DNA of 64,000 nucleotides from the NCBI RefSeq assembly GCF_009833095.1, contig NZ_QRCB01000011.1, positions 1-64,000 of the forward strand. The letters run 5' to 3'. The stretch's first letter is position 1. Each line of letters opens with the position of its first letter. The DNA is from Nitrosomonas sp. JL21. Its GTDB lineage: Bacteria; Pseudomonadota; Gammaproteobacteria; Burkholderiales; Nitrosomonadaceae. Both the position numbers and the translations under genes were made by a program. The notes under the pieces are model-generated. The model was not told the origin of the DNA and made no database searches. It was given only the letters and a program-made list of their open reading frames with translations. Of the stretch, positions 1 through 8,497 are shown piece by piece.

Positions 1-1
1 C

Positions 2-109
2 CTGCCGATTCATCCGGAAATGGTGACGGGGGTGCTGGTGCCGGTCGTGATTTGGATCGTATGGCGCACGACGCGCCGGATTCATGATAAGTTTTTTAAG
101 GGGCATTAA
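2..109 (+). CDS. C-terminal end of a small membrane protein (partial)
   Basis: An open frame enters from the left edge and stops at TAA 107-109, giving about 35 residues. It has one hydrophobic run (VTGVLVPVVIWIVW) followed by a basic tail (RTTRRIHDKFFKGH), the arrangement of a single-pass inner-membrane protein with a positive cytoplasmic end. The other frames here close quickly or look non-coding. Together with the two small membrane proteins on the opposite strand just downstream, it could be a holin or other phage lysis-cassette remnant, but this is inference. The N-terminus lies outside the window, so the family cannot be named. Confidence 0.4.
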   Translation: MPIHPEMVTGVLVPVVIWIVWRTTRRIHDKFFKGH

Positions 110-121
110 GCGTGTAAATGC

Positions 122-322
122 TCAGGACGCATCATTAGGGATCGATAACAGGGTAGCGCCGATGATGACGATGAGCTGAAGAGCGATGAGGCAAAACAAG
201 AATTGAGCATACTGCGCCGGCGAAATATGGAGGCGCTGAATGAAGAAGTCCCTGAAGCCGATTTGTACCAGCACCAGGGTGGTGGTAATCAAAAGGAAAA
301 TGGATAGGTTGTCTTCGCTCAT
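122..322 (-). CDS. Small two-span membrane protein, phage-relic type
   Basis: A 66-residue protein with two hydrophobic stretches (about residues 7-23 and 38-60) separated by a short polar loop containing FFIQRLHISPAQ. Its ATG overlaps the stop of the upstream 77-residue gene by four bases (ATGA at 319-322), so the two are probably translationally coupled. I do not recognise the family. Small coupled membrane proteins of this kind are common in prophage lysis cassettes and small genomic-island relics, and the upstream partner has a phage-type sequence. The function is unknown. Confidence 0.5.
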   Translation of the reverse strand: MSEDNLSIFLLITTTLVLVQIGFRDFFIQRLHISPAQYAQFLFCLIALQLIVIIGATLLSIPNDAS

Positions 323-552
323 GATGCCTGTTTCTCCTGATCCATTTTGTGCAAGCGGTTGAAGAAGCGCCGCACCAGATAACTTCGAGCAATCGACACA
401 GCAGTGAAGATCAAGCCGATCTGGAGATTCTGGCTGATGCTGACCTCGATGTCATACCACGGAAACACGACGATCTGGGTGGCCAGCGCGACGACGTAAC
501 CGATGATGACGTTTATCCAGGCTTCGAGCAGTGATTGCAGTCGGGTTTGCAT
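319..552 (-). CDS. DUF7220-like small membrane protein (phage-associated)
   Basis: A 77-residue protein with two membrane segments (about residues 13-30 and 45-58), the motifs NVIIGYVVALATQIVVFPWY and SIARSYLVRRFFNRLH, and a basic end. This pattern (N-x-x-x-GY near the start, FPW/Y in the middle, ARSY-x-x-RRFFN near the end) matches the small proteins catalogued as DUF7220, found mostly in phages and prophages; the match is from memory. It is translationally coupled to the next gene (122-322). No strong ribosome-binding site is visible upstream. It suggests that the left edge of the window is the end of a prophage or its remnant. Confidence 0.55.
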   Translation of the reverse strand: MQTRLQSLLEAWINVIIGYVVALATQIVVFPWYDIEVSISQNLQIGLIFTAVSIARSYLVRRFFNRLHKMDQEKQAS

Positions 553-703
553 ACAGGCAATAGTTTGTGTTCATGGACGGGACGCGGTGATAAGAACTGC
601 GCTATCGCCGAACTCCCACTACGAGCTGATCTTCAAGAATTTCCAGCGGTGTTGGCAATTCCAAGCGGGCGGTAGTGTTTTTATTCAAGCGCCGGTATTT
701 GCA

Positions 704-856
704 TTATTTCTCAGTCAGGAACATCATGGCCGCCACGAAAGAAACCAGCAAGCCCAGCAATACGAACGCCAGCACAGCGCCTTCGCCAGTGTTCAGAAAA
801 TAGACATACAATATCAGAGAAAAAGCCAGCGAACCCAGCATCGTAATTTTTTTCAT
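704..856 (-). CDS. Small hydrophobic protein
   Basis: About 50 residues starting MKKITMLGSLAF, with two hydrophobic segments joined by a short NTGEGA turn. The start at 856 is chosen because a purine-rich AAGGATGGAGAG lies just upstream and because MKK is a typical start for a membrane or exported peptide; a longer reading from 901 adds residues with no membrane character. I do not recognise the family. It lies between the phage-like pair (122-552) and the large secreted protein gene, with no operon link to either. Confidence 0.45.
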   Translation of the reverse strand: MKKITMLGSLAFSLILYVYFLNTGEGAVLAFVLLGLLVSFVAAMMFLTEK

Positions 857-989
857 ACTCTCCATCCTTCTGAATATCATAACTGCTCGAGTCAATATCA
901 TGGCTGACCGTCACGCTTCAGCCCATCATGCCTTATCTTAATCCTATAACGCGGCGTAGCGCAGGATTATTTTTTCTGGCTAGCAAGGT

Positions 990-2783
990 TCATTGCGCGG
1001 GACGGCGCATTTCCTGGAACCACGTGCGGTATTGCATCATTTTTGAGCGTTGTTCCATCGGCGCATGACGACGGCAGGTCGCATATTCTTCGCTATCCGG
1101 TTGTGCACCCCAGCGCTTTTCGACGCAATCATTCGGGTTATATGCCATTTCATAGGCGGATTGACGTGCCAATACCTCAGCTATGGAAAGTTCCTGCTGA
1201 CTGCCATCCGAGCGGGTGTAGCGGATTTTCTGCTGATGAGTGCGTTGCGCGTGGTATTGCTCAATGTCGGTTTTGACGGCTTGCGGCGCCTTGCCATGCA
1301 TCAGGAATAAATCGGGATACCGCACGACTTTGTCGGGCAATCCGTTCAGTACATGCATCGCGATGAGCAGGCGCATATCGCGCGACGGTGTCGAATAATC
1401 TTCCCACGGGCCAACGGTTTGGAATATTGCTGTGCCACGCGGCATGGGTATGACGCTGCGCGGATTCTTGCGGAAATGGGCTTCGGCGTTGTCGATCGAC
1501 GTGACACGCGTCTCGATTTGCTCGACCAATGCTGAAAACATCGCATCATACGCTTGTTTCGGCTCAAGGCCGTCGGGATTGATGAGCTTCGTAAGCTTGG
1601 CGTAAAAGTCATCCGGAGCCATCTGCTGCTGTTCCAGCGAGAATGGAATGAATTCGGACTGATCGGTCAGTTCAGCATTCGACAACATGTTCCACTGGTT
1701 TTGAGCAGTCGAGATCAGCGGGCGAAAAGCCTTGAAACCCGCGCCTGCGCTGTTAGTTTGGGCGAACAATAGTGTGCCTTCCCATACTCGCTTGCGGGTG
1801 ATGGTGTTATCCGGTTGAGCGTCAGCCGCCCACAGCATGCCGGCATGCTTCGCTGTCTGAGGCACCCATTCGACGAGCACCAGAATATGCCCATACGGAT
1901 CAGCAAAGATGGTTCCCGGCCTGAGCGCATCGCGGCGCAGCGGAACGGGGTACCAATCGGTCGATTCATCGTCAAGCCTGGTGCGGGCAGAACCGGAATG
2001 TACGGTATTGACTAGTTTTCGGCTGAATTGCGTGAAACTGACCGGTGTGCCGGTAGTTCGGGTGAATTCCGTCATGAGGGTAGGCGAACTGCATCGCGGC
2101 GGCGCATTGCCCGAGCCGCGCCCACAAGCGTGAAAAGCAAAGGGCAAGCCCATTTTCCAAGCGAAATAGCTTCGCAGGATATAAGGTAAATCGGCGCAAT
2201 CCGGTGTCATGGGCAGAGCGGCATCTTCGTTGAGACCCAGGTAGTTGTGCAGGAAATTATGGTCAGTGTTGCGCAGCAGAGGTTCGAGCGAAGGAAAACT
2301 GAGATTTTCAGGAAATGGTGCGGCAAACAATGCTTCGATCCAGGCCGAATACAAGGCTTCGGTAATCTGATTCCATTCGTTGATTTTGGGCTGGGCAGGC
2401 GATTTGCCAATGCCGAGTGTAGAGCACGCGATCAATTTGCCATCGCTCTGAGTTTCGATGCGATACTGTCCGGCATCGAGGTGTTCTAACGTGGCGTTGA
2501 TGCTCCATGGCGGGCCGCCGCGGCGGCTGGATTGCACAGGTATCCGATTGCCTCCGCTATCGATGACGGTCAATTCCGACAATGCATGGCTGGTCGATAC
2601 GACCATGACGCGGACTGGTTTGCCTGCGTCCGGATGCTTCGGCGAAACCCACAGTTGGGCTGCGCCATGATCGGTGCATGGAGTGGTCTCAGCCAATGCC
2701 GGTGACATCGCGAGCCCAGCCAGAAAAAGAATGCTGATGTGATTCAGGAAGCGCCCGGTCAAATCCAGAAAATGTTTTCGCAT
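990..2783 (-). CDS. Large secreted protein with possible papain-like (NlpC/transglutaminase) core
   Basis: 597 residues with a Sec signal peptide (basic MRKHFLDLTGRFLNH, hydrophobic core, cleavage near ALA-E at about residue 31). The N-terminal part of the mature protein (about 40-120) looks like a beta-sandwich. The centre contains TPDCADLPYILRSYFAWKMG and, about 100 residues later, PGTIFADPYGHILVLVEW. A Cys at the start of a helix followed by a Gly-His-x-x on a strand is the layout of NlpC/P60, CHAP and transglutaminase-like hydrolases, so a cell-wall or protein hydrolase is possible. This is an inference, and the C-terminal 200 residues, rich in charged segments, have no recognised fold. 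AAGGAG precedes the ATG. It is monocistronic, with the divergent flhDC region upstream. Confidence 0.6.
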   Translation of the reverse strand: MRKHFLDLTGRFLNHISILFLAGLAMSPALAETTPCTDHGAAQLWVSPKHPDAGKPVRVMVVSTSHALSELTVIDSGGNRIPVQSSRRGGPPWSINATLEHLDAGQYRIETQSDGKLIACSTLGIGKSPAQPKINEWNQITEALYSAWIEALFAAPFPENLSFPSLEPLLRNTDHNFLHNYLGLNEDAALPMTPDCADLPYILRSYFAWKMGLPFAFHACGRGSGNAPPRCSSPTLMTEFTRTTGTPVSFTQFSRKLVNTVHSGSARTRLDDESTDWYPVPLRRDALRPGTIFADPYGHILVLVEWVPQTAKHAGMLWAADAQPDNTITRKRVWEGTLLFAQTNSAGAGFKAFRPLISTAQNQWNMLSNAELTDQSEFIPFSLEQQQMAPDDFYAKLTKLINPDGLEPKQAYDAMFSALVEQIETRVTSIDNAEAHFRKNPRSVIPMPRGTAIFQTVGPWEDYSTPSRDMRLLIAMHVLNGLPDKVVRYPDLFLMHGKAPQAVKTDIEQYHAQRTHQQKIRYTRSDGSQQELSIAEVLARQSAYEMAYNPNDCVEKRWGAQPDSEEYATCRRHAPMEQRSKMMQYRTWFQEMRRPAQ

Positions 2784-3245
2784 GGTATTCTCCTTCAGCG
2801 CAATTGTAGGGAATGGGTGATCAAAAGACTACAAATTGCCTAACTGAGTAAAGACAGGTCATGAACCTCCGGTGCGAGCTCAGCATCCACCCTGGTTGAG
2901 AAGCGTACCATTCCAATCTTTGAGCACGAACGTATCATGAAATGTATCATAAATTTAAAGAATTCCGGGTGAGTGCCGATGTCATGCATCAGTCATCAAT
3001 AGAAACAGTCGCACGGCATCATGGCTGCAAGCGATGCATTCAAAGTTGCCCAAGCCGGCCTGATTCGGTGAGCATCCCCGGCTATCGCGCCAGCGCCATC
3101 GATCGGTTGTCAGGCAAATTCCTACATTCTGATAAGAAGATTACCTAGCATTGTTTAGGTTAACTTCCATTTACTTCCACCCCGGCATGATTGAAAATCT
3201 CTCCATACGATCTTGTGAGTTTATTAATCTTAAAGGAGTAAAAAA
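2784..3245. promoter_or_regulatory. Divergent intergenic region upstream of flhDC
   Basis: About 460 bases without a convincing gene. The part nearest flhD holds an inverted repeat ACCTA/TAGGT (3143-3160) and, directly after it, a direct repeat of ACTTCCA at 3163-3169 and 3173-3179, one helical turn apart. They are candidate operator sites for flhDC, which is usually controlled by many inputs. A strong ribosome-binding site (AAAGGAG) precedes flhD. No clear -35/-10 pair can be assigned by eye. Confidence 0.35.
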
Positions 3246-3563
3246 ATGGAAGCAGATCAACTTCTTGATGAAATCAGAGATATTAACTTAGCCTATTTGT
3301 TATTGGCCAAACAGATGCTGCGGGAAGATAGAGTATCCGCCATGTACCGTTTGGGTATCAACCAGGATATCGCCGAAATATTGGACAAATTGACTTCGGC
3401 GCAACTCGTCAAAATGGCGGCTTCCAATATGCTGCTCTGCCGTTTTCGTTTTGATGATCGCCTGATTGCGCAGATGCTGTCGAATGATACTCGCGAGCAG
3501 TCCGTGACCAAGTCGCATGCGGCCATTTTGATGGCAGGCAAGCCAGCAGAAGCGATTGTCTGA
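3246..3563 (+). CDS. flhD: Flagellar transcriptional regulator FlhD
   Basis: 105 residues, the normal FlhD length. The characteristic start (LLDEIRDINLAYLLLAKQML) and the following helix (REDRVSAMYRLGI) form the dimer interface; the middle LTSAQLVKMAASNMLLCRFR is the conserved FlhD core. FlhD binds FlhC in a D4C2 complex that activates class II flagellar promoters with sigma-70. AAAGGAG lies eight bases upstream of the ATG. flhC follows after 26 bases on the same strand, so the two are co-transcribed. No other flagellar genes lie in the window, so the regulon is elsewhere on the chromosome. Identity is clear from sequence and from the flhC partner. Confidence 0.95.
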   Translation: MEADQLLDEIRDINLAYLLLAKQMLREDRVSAMYRLGINQDIAEILDKLTSAQLVKMAASNMLLCRFRFDDRLIAQMLSNDTREQSVTKSHAAILMAGKPAEAIV

Positions 3564-3589
3564 TCAATTAATCATGAAGGGGCAGGAGC

Positions 3590-4129
3590 ATGCGTAACCG
3601 GAGCATTCTAACCGAGGCCAAACAAATCCAGCTTGCAACCGAGTTGATCAGCTTGGGCGCTCGCTTGCAAGTGTTGGAAATGAATACCGATCTGAGCCGC
3701 GAACGGCTGGTCAAGTTGTACAAGGAAATCAGGGGAGTCTCTCCTCCGAAGGGCATGCTGCCGTATTCCGAGGATTGGTTCATGAGCTGGCAACCCAACA
3801 TGCATTCATCCTTGTTCATCAACATTTACAACTTCGTGCTCAAGAATACCGGTGTCGAGGGCATCGATGCGCTGATCAAGAGCTACCGGTTATATATGGA
3901 ACACATCAAAGTGCATAGCCTGGAAAAAGTTCTGAGCCTGACGCGGGCCTGGACGTTGATACGATTCGTGGACAGCGGTGTATTGTGCATCGCGCCTTGC
4001 GTCAGTTGCCGCGGCAATTTTATCGTGCATTCGCTGGAGATCCATTCCAATCATGTCTGCGGCCTATGCAACATTCCTTCTCGGGCAGGAAAAACCAAGA
4101 AAGCCGCTGCAATTGCCGGTTTTCATTAA
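3590..4129 (+). CDS. flhC: Flagellar transcriptional regulator FlhC
   Basis: 179 residues. The four zinc-binding cysteines occur as C137-x2-C140 and C157-x2-C160, the same numbers as in E. coli FlhC. The N-terminal half (LATELISLGARLQVLE, then LVKLYKEIRGVSPPKG) is the DNA- and FlhD-contacting region of the family. With FlhD it forms the master activator of flagellar biosynthesis. GGGGCAGGAG precedes the ATG. Its stop lies 37 bases from the end of the convergent aminotransferase gene. There is no sign of truncation or loss of a key residue. Confidence 0.95.
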   Translation: MRNRSILTEAKQIQLATELISLGARLQVLEMNTDLSRERLVKLYKEIRGVSPPKGMLPYSEDWFMSWQPNMHSSLFINIYNFVLKNTGVEGIDALIKSYRLYMEHIKVHSLEKVLSLTRAWTLIRFVDSGVLCIAPCVSCRGNFIVHSLEIHSNHVCGLCNIPSRAGKTKKAAAIAGFH

Positions 4130-4166
4130 AAGCACCTAGGAATAAGAATAAGGAATCGGTTACTGA

Positions 4167-5360
4167 TTATTTGAGTAAACGCTTAATCCGATCCAACGCT
4201 TGCCGAAGATTCTCCATGGACGTGGCGAACGACAAGCGCATGTATCCCTCGCATCCAAAAGCAGAGCCCGGAACAACGGCCACACCGGCACTTTCCAGCA
4301 AATATTCACTGAATGCAATGTCATTCGGTGCCGCGATCAAGTTCTTCTTATACAGATCATCCATTGCCTGACGTACGTCGGCAAACGCATAAAAAGCCCC
4401 CTCGGACGATAAGCAACGAATTCCATGAATCTGGTTCAATTGTTCCGTCACAAAAAGATTGCGTTCCTTGAACGCGGAAACCATCGGCGTGATGCAGGAC
4501 TGATCCGCGTTGAGCGCTACCTCGGCGGCGGCCTGTGAAATTGAGCTTGGATTCGATGTGCTTTGGGATTGAACATTTTCCATTGCCGTGATGATGTGAG
4601 CAGGGCCGCCGCAATAGCCGATTCGCCAGCCCGTCATCGAATACGCTTTGGAGACGCCATTCAGAACCACGGTTTGCGGCAATAGATCGGGGCAGGCGTT
4701 GACGATGTTGCAGAATTTCTGATCCGACAGCAGGATGTGTTCATACATGTCATCGGTGGCGATCAGAATCTGCGGGTGTTTGCGCAACACCGCACCCAGG
4801 GCCTTGAGCTCATCCATGCTGTATACCCCGCCGGATGGATTGCTCGGGCTGTTGATCACGAACATTTTGGTTTTGGGTGTGATGGCGGCTTCCAGTTGCT
4901 CGGCGGAAATTTTGAAATTCTGTTCTATGCCCGAAGGGATGAACACCGGCTTGCCTTCGGCGATGAGCACGATATCGGGATACGAAACCCAGTAGGGCGC
5001 CGGAATGATCACTTCATCGCCGGGATTGATGAGCGACAGTGTCAGATTGAAGAAACTCTGCTTCCCTCCGCACGAGACGAGAATTTGTTTGGCTTCAAAA
5101 TCAAAGTTGTTTTCGCGTTTGAATTTGGCCACGATGGCATTTTTCAGGCCAGGCGTTCCGCCCACCGCGGTATATTTGGTCAAACCTTTGTTGATCGCGG
5201 CGATGGCGGCATCTTTGATGTGCTGCGGCGTATCGAAGTCGGGTTCGCCGGCGCCCAAGCCAATGATATCCTTTCCTTCCGCCTTCAATTTGGCGGCCCG
5301 GGCAGTTACCGCAAGGGTGGGAGAGGGTTTGATGCTTTGAACGCGGTTTGAAAGTTCCAC
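4167..5360 (-). CDS. Pyridoxal-phosphate aspartate aminotransferase (class I, Ib type)
   Basis: 397 residues, full length for the bacterial Ib subgroup of aspartate/prephenate aminotransferases. Visible features: the N-terminal GLGAGEPDFDTP motif, YTAVGGTPGLKNAI, the SNPSG segment (172-177 region), the PLP Schiff-base lysine K238 in NGVSKAYSMTGWRIGY, the phosphate-binding arginine R246, and the C-terminal MRLSFATS stretch. It transfers an amino group between aspartate and 2-oxoglutarate, and in some members also prephenate. The gene is a single transcription unit, divergent from uvrB with about 80 bases between starts. Substrate preference cannot be told from sequence by eye, so no symbol is given (aatA/aspC are both used). 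Confidence 0.9.
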   Translation of the reverse strand: MELSNRVQSIKPSPTLAVTARAAKLKAEGKDIIGLGAGEPDFDTPQHIKDAAIAAINKGLTKYTAVGGTPGLKNAIVAKFKRENNFDFEAKQILVSCGGKQSFFNLTLSLINPGDEVIIPAPYWVSYPDIVLIAEGKPVFIPSGIEQNFKISAEQLEAAITPKTKMFVINSPSNPSGGVYSMDELKALGAVLRKHPQILIATDDMYEHILLSDQKFCNIVNACPDLLPQTVVLNGVSKAYSMTGWRIGYCGGPAHIITAMENVQSQSTSNPSSISQAAAEVALNADQSCITPMVSAFKERNLFVTEQLNQIHGIRCLSSEGAFYAFADVRQAMDDLYKKNLIAAPNDIAFSEYLLESAGVAVVPGSAFGCEGYMRLSFATSMENLRQALDRIKRLLK

Positions 5361-5438
5361 AAAAATCCTCGCACTAAAATGAGTAGATCAGCATGTTAAA
5401 ATGACACCAAGAAGAAATTCTATCGTGGAATTATACTC

Positions 5439-7469
5439 GTGATCATAACCTTCCCCAAGAGTCCGTTCAAATTACATCAAGCGTTCGAACCAGCGGGCGA
5501 CCAGCCCGTTGCAATCGCACAATTAATCGAAGGTATCGACGACGGCCTTGCCTTTCAGACTTTACTGGGTGTTACCGGCTCCGGCAAAACCTATACGATT
5601 GCCAATATGGTCGCCCGAACCGGACGCCCGGCCATTCTGCTGGCGCCGAACAAAACCCTGGCGGCTCAGTTGTATGCTGAGATGCGGGAGTTCTTCCCTG
5701 AGAATGCCGTGGAATACTTCGTGTCCTATTACGATTATTATCAACCCGAAGCCTACGTGCCGTCGCGCGATCTATTCATCGAAAAGGATTCCAGCATCAA
5801 TGAGCACATCGAGCAAATGCGCTTGTCGGCGACCAAGTCGCTGCTGGAACGCGATGATGCGATCATCGTCGCGACGGTATCGTGCATTTACGGTATCGGC
5901 GATCCGGTGGATTATCACGGCATGATTCTGCATCTGCGGCAGGGTGAAAACACCACGCAGCGCGACATCATCAAGCGTTTGACGGAAATGCAATACGATC
6001 GCAACGAATTGGAATTCAAGCGCGGCGTGTTCCGGGTGCGCGGTGACGTGGTCGACGTATTTCCGGCGGAAAGCTCGGAAGCGGCCGTGCGCGTGTCGTT
6101 GTTCGATGATCAAGTCGATAGCATGGCGCTGTTTGATCCGTTGACTGGCCGCGTGTTGCAAAAATTATCCCGCTATACGGTCTATCCTTCCAGTCATTAC
6201 GTGACGCCCCGCAGCACCACATTGCGTGCGATGGAAACCATCAAGGCGGAATTGCGCGAGCGATTGGAGTATTTTTATCAGGAGAACCGGTTGGTTGAGG
6301 CGCAGCGCCTGGAACAGCGCACGCGGTTCGATCTGGAGATGCTGAATGAACTGGGCTTCTGCAAGGGCATTGAAAACTATTCACGCCACCTGTCCGGGAA
6401 GAAACCCGGCGAGCCGCCGCCGACTCTGCTGGATTATTTGCCGGGCAATGCGCTCATGATCATCGATGAAAGCCACGTCACTGTGCCGCAGATTGGCGGA
6501 ATGTATAAGGGAGACCGCTCGCGCAAGGAAAATCTGGTGAATTACGGTTTCCGCCTGCCGTCGGCGCTGGATAACCGGCCTTTGAGATTCGAGGAATTCG
6601 AGAAACGCATGCCGCAGACGGTTTTTGTATCCGCTACGCCGGCCGATTATGAAAAGAACCATAGCGGCCAGGTCGTGGAGCAAGTGGTACGGCCGACCGG
6701 CCTGGTCGATCCTATCATTGAAGTGCGCCCAGTAGCCACTCAGGTGGATGATTTGATGTCCGAAGTCAACTTACGTACAGCCAAGAATGAGCGCGTGTTG
6801 GTCACGACGTTGACGAAACGGATGGCGGAGGATCTGACCGATTATTTTTCTGAACACGGTATCAAAGTGCGCTATCTGCATTCCGATATCGATACGGTCG
6901 AGCGCGTCGAGATCATCCGTGACTTGCGCCTCGGCCAATTCGATGTGCTGGTCGGCATCAATTTACTGCGCGAAGGGCTGGATATTCCGGAGGTTTCGCT
7001 GGTCGCGATCCTCGACGCCGACAAGGAAGGGTTTCTGCGTTCGGAGCGCTCGCTGATTCAGACCATAGGCCGCGCTGCCCGGCATATCCATGGTACGGCC
7101 ATTCTGTACGCCGACACCATCACCAAATCCATGCGCGTGGCGATCGATGAGACCAACCGGCGGCGCGACAAGCAAATGCAGCATAATCTGAAAAACAACA
7201 TCACGCCTCGCTCAGTGCACAAGCGTATCAAGGATCTGATCGATGGCGTCTACAATTATGAATCCGCACAGCAGGACTTCAAAGCGGCGCAGGTGCAGGC
7301 ACGCTATGATGCGATGAGCGAAACGCAGTTGACCAAAGAAATTCAGCGGGTCGAGAAAAAAATGCTCAGCGCCGCCAAGAATCTCGAATTTGAAGAGGCT
7401 GCAAAATACCGCGATGAACTGAAAAGCCTCAAGAATAAGCTGCTGATCGGCTTTACCGATGTGACATAG
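5439..7469 (+). CDS. uvrB: UvrABC excinuclease subunit UvrB
   Basis: 676 residues. UvrB loads onto damaged DNA with UvrA, verifies the lesion and recruits UvrC. Seen here: Walker A GVTGSGKT (44-51), the damage-probing beta-hairpin beginning [12 protein letters not shown] (97-108), the DESH helicase box, helicase motifs near the C-terminal half ([13 protein letters not shown] and QTIGRAARH), and the C-terminal UVR coiled-coil motif (about 630-670) that contacts UvrC. The start is GTG at 5439, since the protein begins with the expected family N-terminus and the upstream sequence has no in-frame alternative. I see no obvious LexA-type operator in the 80 bases upstream. Confidence 0.97.
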   Translation: MIITFPKSPFKLHQAFEPAGDQPVAIAQLIEGIDDGLAFQTLLGVTGSGKTYTIANMVARTGRPAILLAPNKTLAAQLYAEMREFFPENAVEYFVSYYDYYQPEAYVPSRDLFIEKDSSINEHIEQMRLSATKSLLERDDAIIVATVSCIYGIGDPVDYHGMILHLRQGENTTQRDIIKRLTEMQYDRNELEFKRGVFRVRGDVVDVFPAESSEAAVRVSLFDDQVDSMALFDPLTGRVLQKLSRYTVYPSSHYVTPRSTTLRAMETIKAELRERLEYFYQENRLVEAQRLEQRTRFDLEMLNELGFCKGIENYSRHLSGKKPGEPPPTLLDYLPGNALMIIDESHVTVPQIGGMYKGDRSRKENLVNYGFRLPSALDNRPLRFEEFEKRMPQTVFVSATPADYEKNHSGQVVEQVVRPTGLVDPIIEVRPVATQVDDLMSEVNLRTAKNERVLVTTLTKRMAEDLTDYFSEHGIKVRYLHSDIDTVERVEIIRDLRLGQFDVLVGINLLREGLDIPEVSLVAILDADKEGFLRSERSLIQTIGRAARHIHGTAILYADTITKSMRVAIDETNRRRDKQMQHNLKNNITPRSVHKRIKDLIDGVYNYESAQQDFKAAQVQARYDAMSETQLTKEIQRVEKKMLSAAKNLEFEEAAKYRDELKSLKNKLLIGFTDVT

Positions 7470-7572
7470 AAAACCTCGAAAAACTGCTCTGTTCTTACTT
7501 TTTTCACTATACAAGAAGCTGTAACCGCGCAACAAGCTCGATATCTCAATACTGACCACAGTAGCCGATTCA

Positions 7573-7863
7573 TCAAAAATTTCCCCTCTGTAGGCAGGAG
7601 TACATGAATGCTCGTCCTGCTAAGGCACAGCGATCATTTTTCTCTGATGGCTGGTACCTATGATCTGTTGCGCAGCCGATTAAACCGAAATTAACGATGA
7701 CGATGATAAAAATCTTCGTGAATGAATTGATTTTGTAATTGGCGTTTGATGCATTTCCAGACAGCAGTTTTGCATTTCGAGTACCAGGTACAGCTGCCAT
7801 GGATGACGTTGGCATGAATTGGAGCAGTGGTTGCCCCCATATTTTCGATATCGATTTCATCAT
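7573..7863 (-). CDS. Possible small lipoprotein (weak)
   Basis: The last 45 residues of this 96-residue frame read like a lipoprotein: a hydrophobic run IFIIVIVNFGLIGC ending in a lipobox-like LIGC, then a short polar tail with two further cysteines. The part before the hydrophobic run is long and not signal-like, and no good start codon or ribosome-binding site lies close to it, so the true start is unknown. It may be a degraded gene. It occupies the long gap between uvrB and the cytochrome gene, which otherwise shows no gene. Confidence 0.25.
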   Translation of the reverse strand: MMKSISKIWGQPLLQFMPTSSMAAVPGTRNAKLLSGNASNANYKINSFTKIFIIVIVNFGLIGCATDHRYQPSEKNDRCALAGRAFMYSCLQRGNF

Positions 7864-8011
7864 TAGCTTCGCGCACTATTCAAACAAGCTTCTGATTCTG
7901 TAATGAGCGCCTAGTTCACTGAATACCTTGATGCGTTAGTATTCCTCATCTTCCATTCACTAAATGCTCGATAAGCTCGTGTTGAGTGATTTTCATAAAC
8001 TATCCACACGA

Positions 8012-8082
8012 CTTGTAAACGGCTTGTAAATGGGTTGCTCTAAAATGAATTGAAGAGTAAAACTTAATCTGATCTTATCAGA
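8012..8082. promoter_or_regulatory. Candidate operators upstream of the phenol-oxidation cassette
   Basis: Two copies of CTTGTAAA (8012-8019 and 8023-8030) lie exactly one helical turn apart. They are followed by TAAAAT, a possible -10 element, and then by a perfect inverted repeat TCTGAT-CTT-ATCAGA (8068-8082). This ends about 65 bases before the cytochrome start. The spacing suits binding of a dimeric activator upstream of the cassette promoter. No regulator gene for the cassette is adjacent. No sigma-54 (GG-N10-GC) element was found by eye. Confidence 0.4.
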
Positions 8083-8146
8083 CATGATGATGAAAACTTA
8101 AGAGTGTCATCGTCTTTAATGCACTGAAATTCTTCGGAGGATCAGC

Positions 8147-8482
8147 ATGAAAGAAATAATAAGAAATCTAATTGTTGTATTCGGCTTCATGCCGATCATT
8201 ATTTTCCTCGCAACAACTTGGGTGTGGGCAGCTCAAGAAGATAATTCTGCTTCTAGTCATAGATGGAAAGATGGGGCTGAAATTTATACCAAAATCTGCG
8301 CGTATTGTCATGATGCGCAGGTCGCTCCGCCAATTCGCAATCGGAAACTTCCTTTAGACTATATCCGTAACATTGTTCGCAACGGAAACCGCGCGATGCC
8401 TGCCTTTCGCCCTTCTGAGATTAATGATGAATCGCTGACCAAACTGGCGGAGTTTATTTCACATCAATCATCTCAGCATTAA
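8147..8482 (+). CDS. pchC: Periplasmic cytochrome c subunit of 4-cresol dehydrogenase type
   Basis: 111 residues with a Sec signal peptide (hydrophobic core, cleavage near VWA-A at 28), leaving a very small mature cytochrome of about 83 residues, as in the Pseudomonas p-cresol methylhydroxylase cytochrome. The single heme site is C51-A-Y-C54-H55; M84 (NRAMPAF) is the likely sixth ligand. It would accept electrons one at a time from the flavoprotein encoded at 9425 and pass them to the respiratory chain. GGAGG lies upstream of the ATG. It is the first gene of the cassette and is followed after 15 bases by the Tat-signal protein. The cytochrome could alternatively serve a eugenol- or vanillyl-alcohol-type hydroxylase; the protein family is the same. 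Confidence 0.75.
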   Translation: MKEIIRNLIVVFGFMPIIIFLATTWVWAAQEDNSASSHRWKDGAEIYTKICAYCHDAQVAPPIRNRKLPLDYIRNIVRNGNRAMPAFRPSEINDESLTKLAEFISHQSSQH

Positions 8483-8497
8483 AGGAGGCTGCATATA

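Noticed and set aside
2942-3148. 68-codon open frame upstream of flhD
   Set aside because: No ribosome-binding site, no recognisable sequence and it lies in the flhDC control region.
4737-5351. 204-codon open frame on the + strand inside the aspartate aminotransferase gene
   Set aside because: It is the antisense shadow of a clear class I aminotransferase; its composition is arginine- and glycine-rich and no family motif is present.
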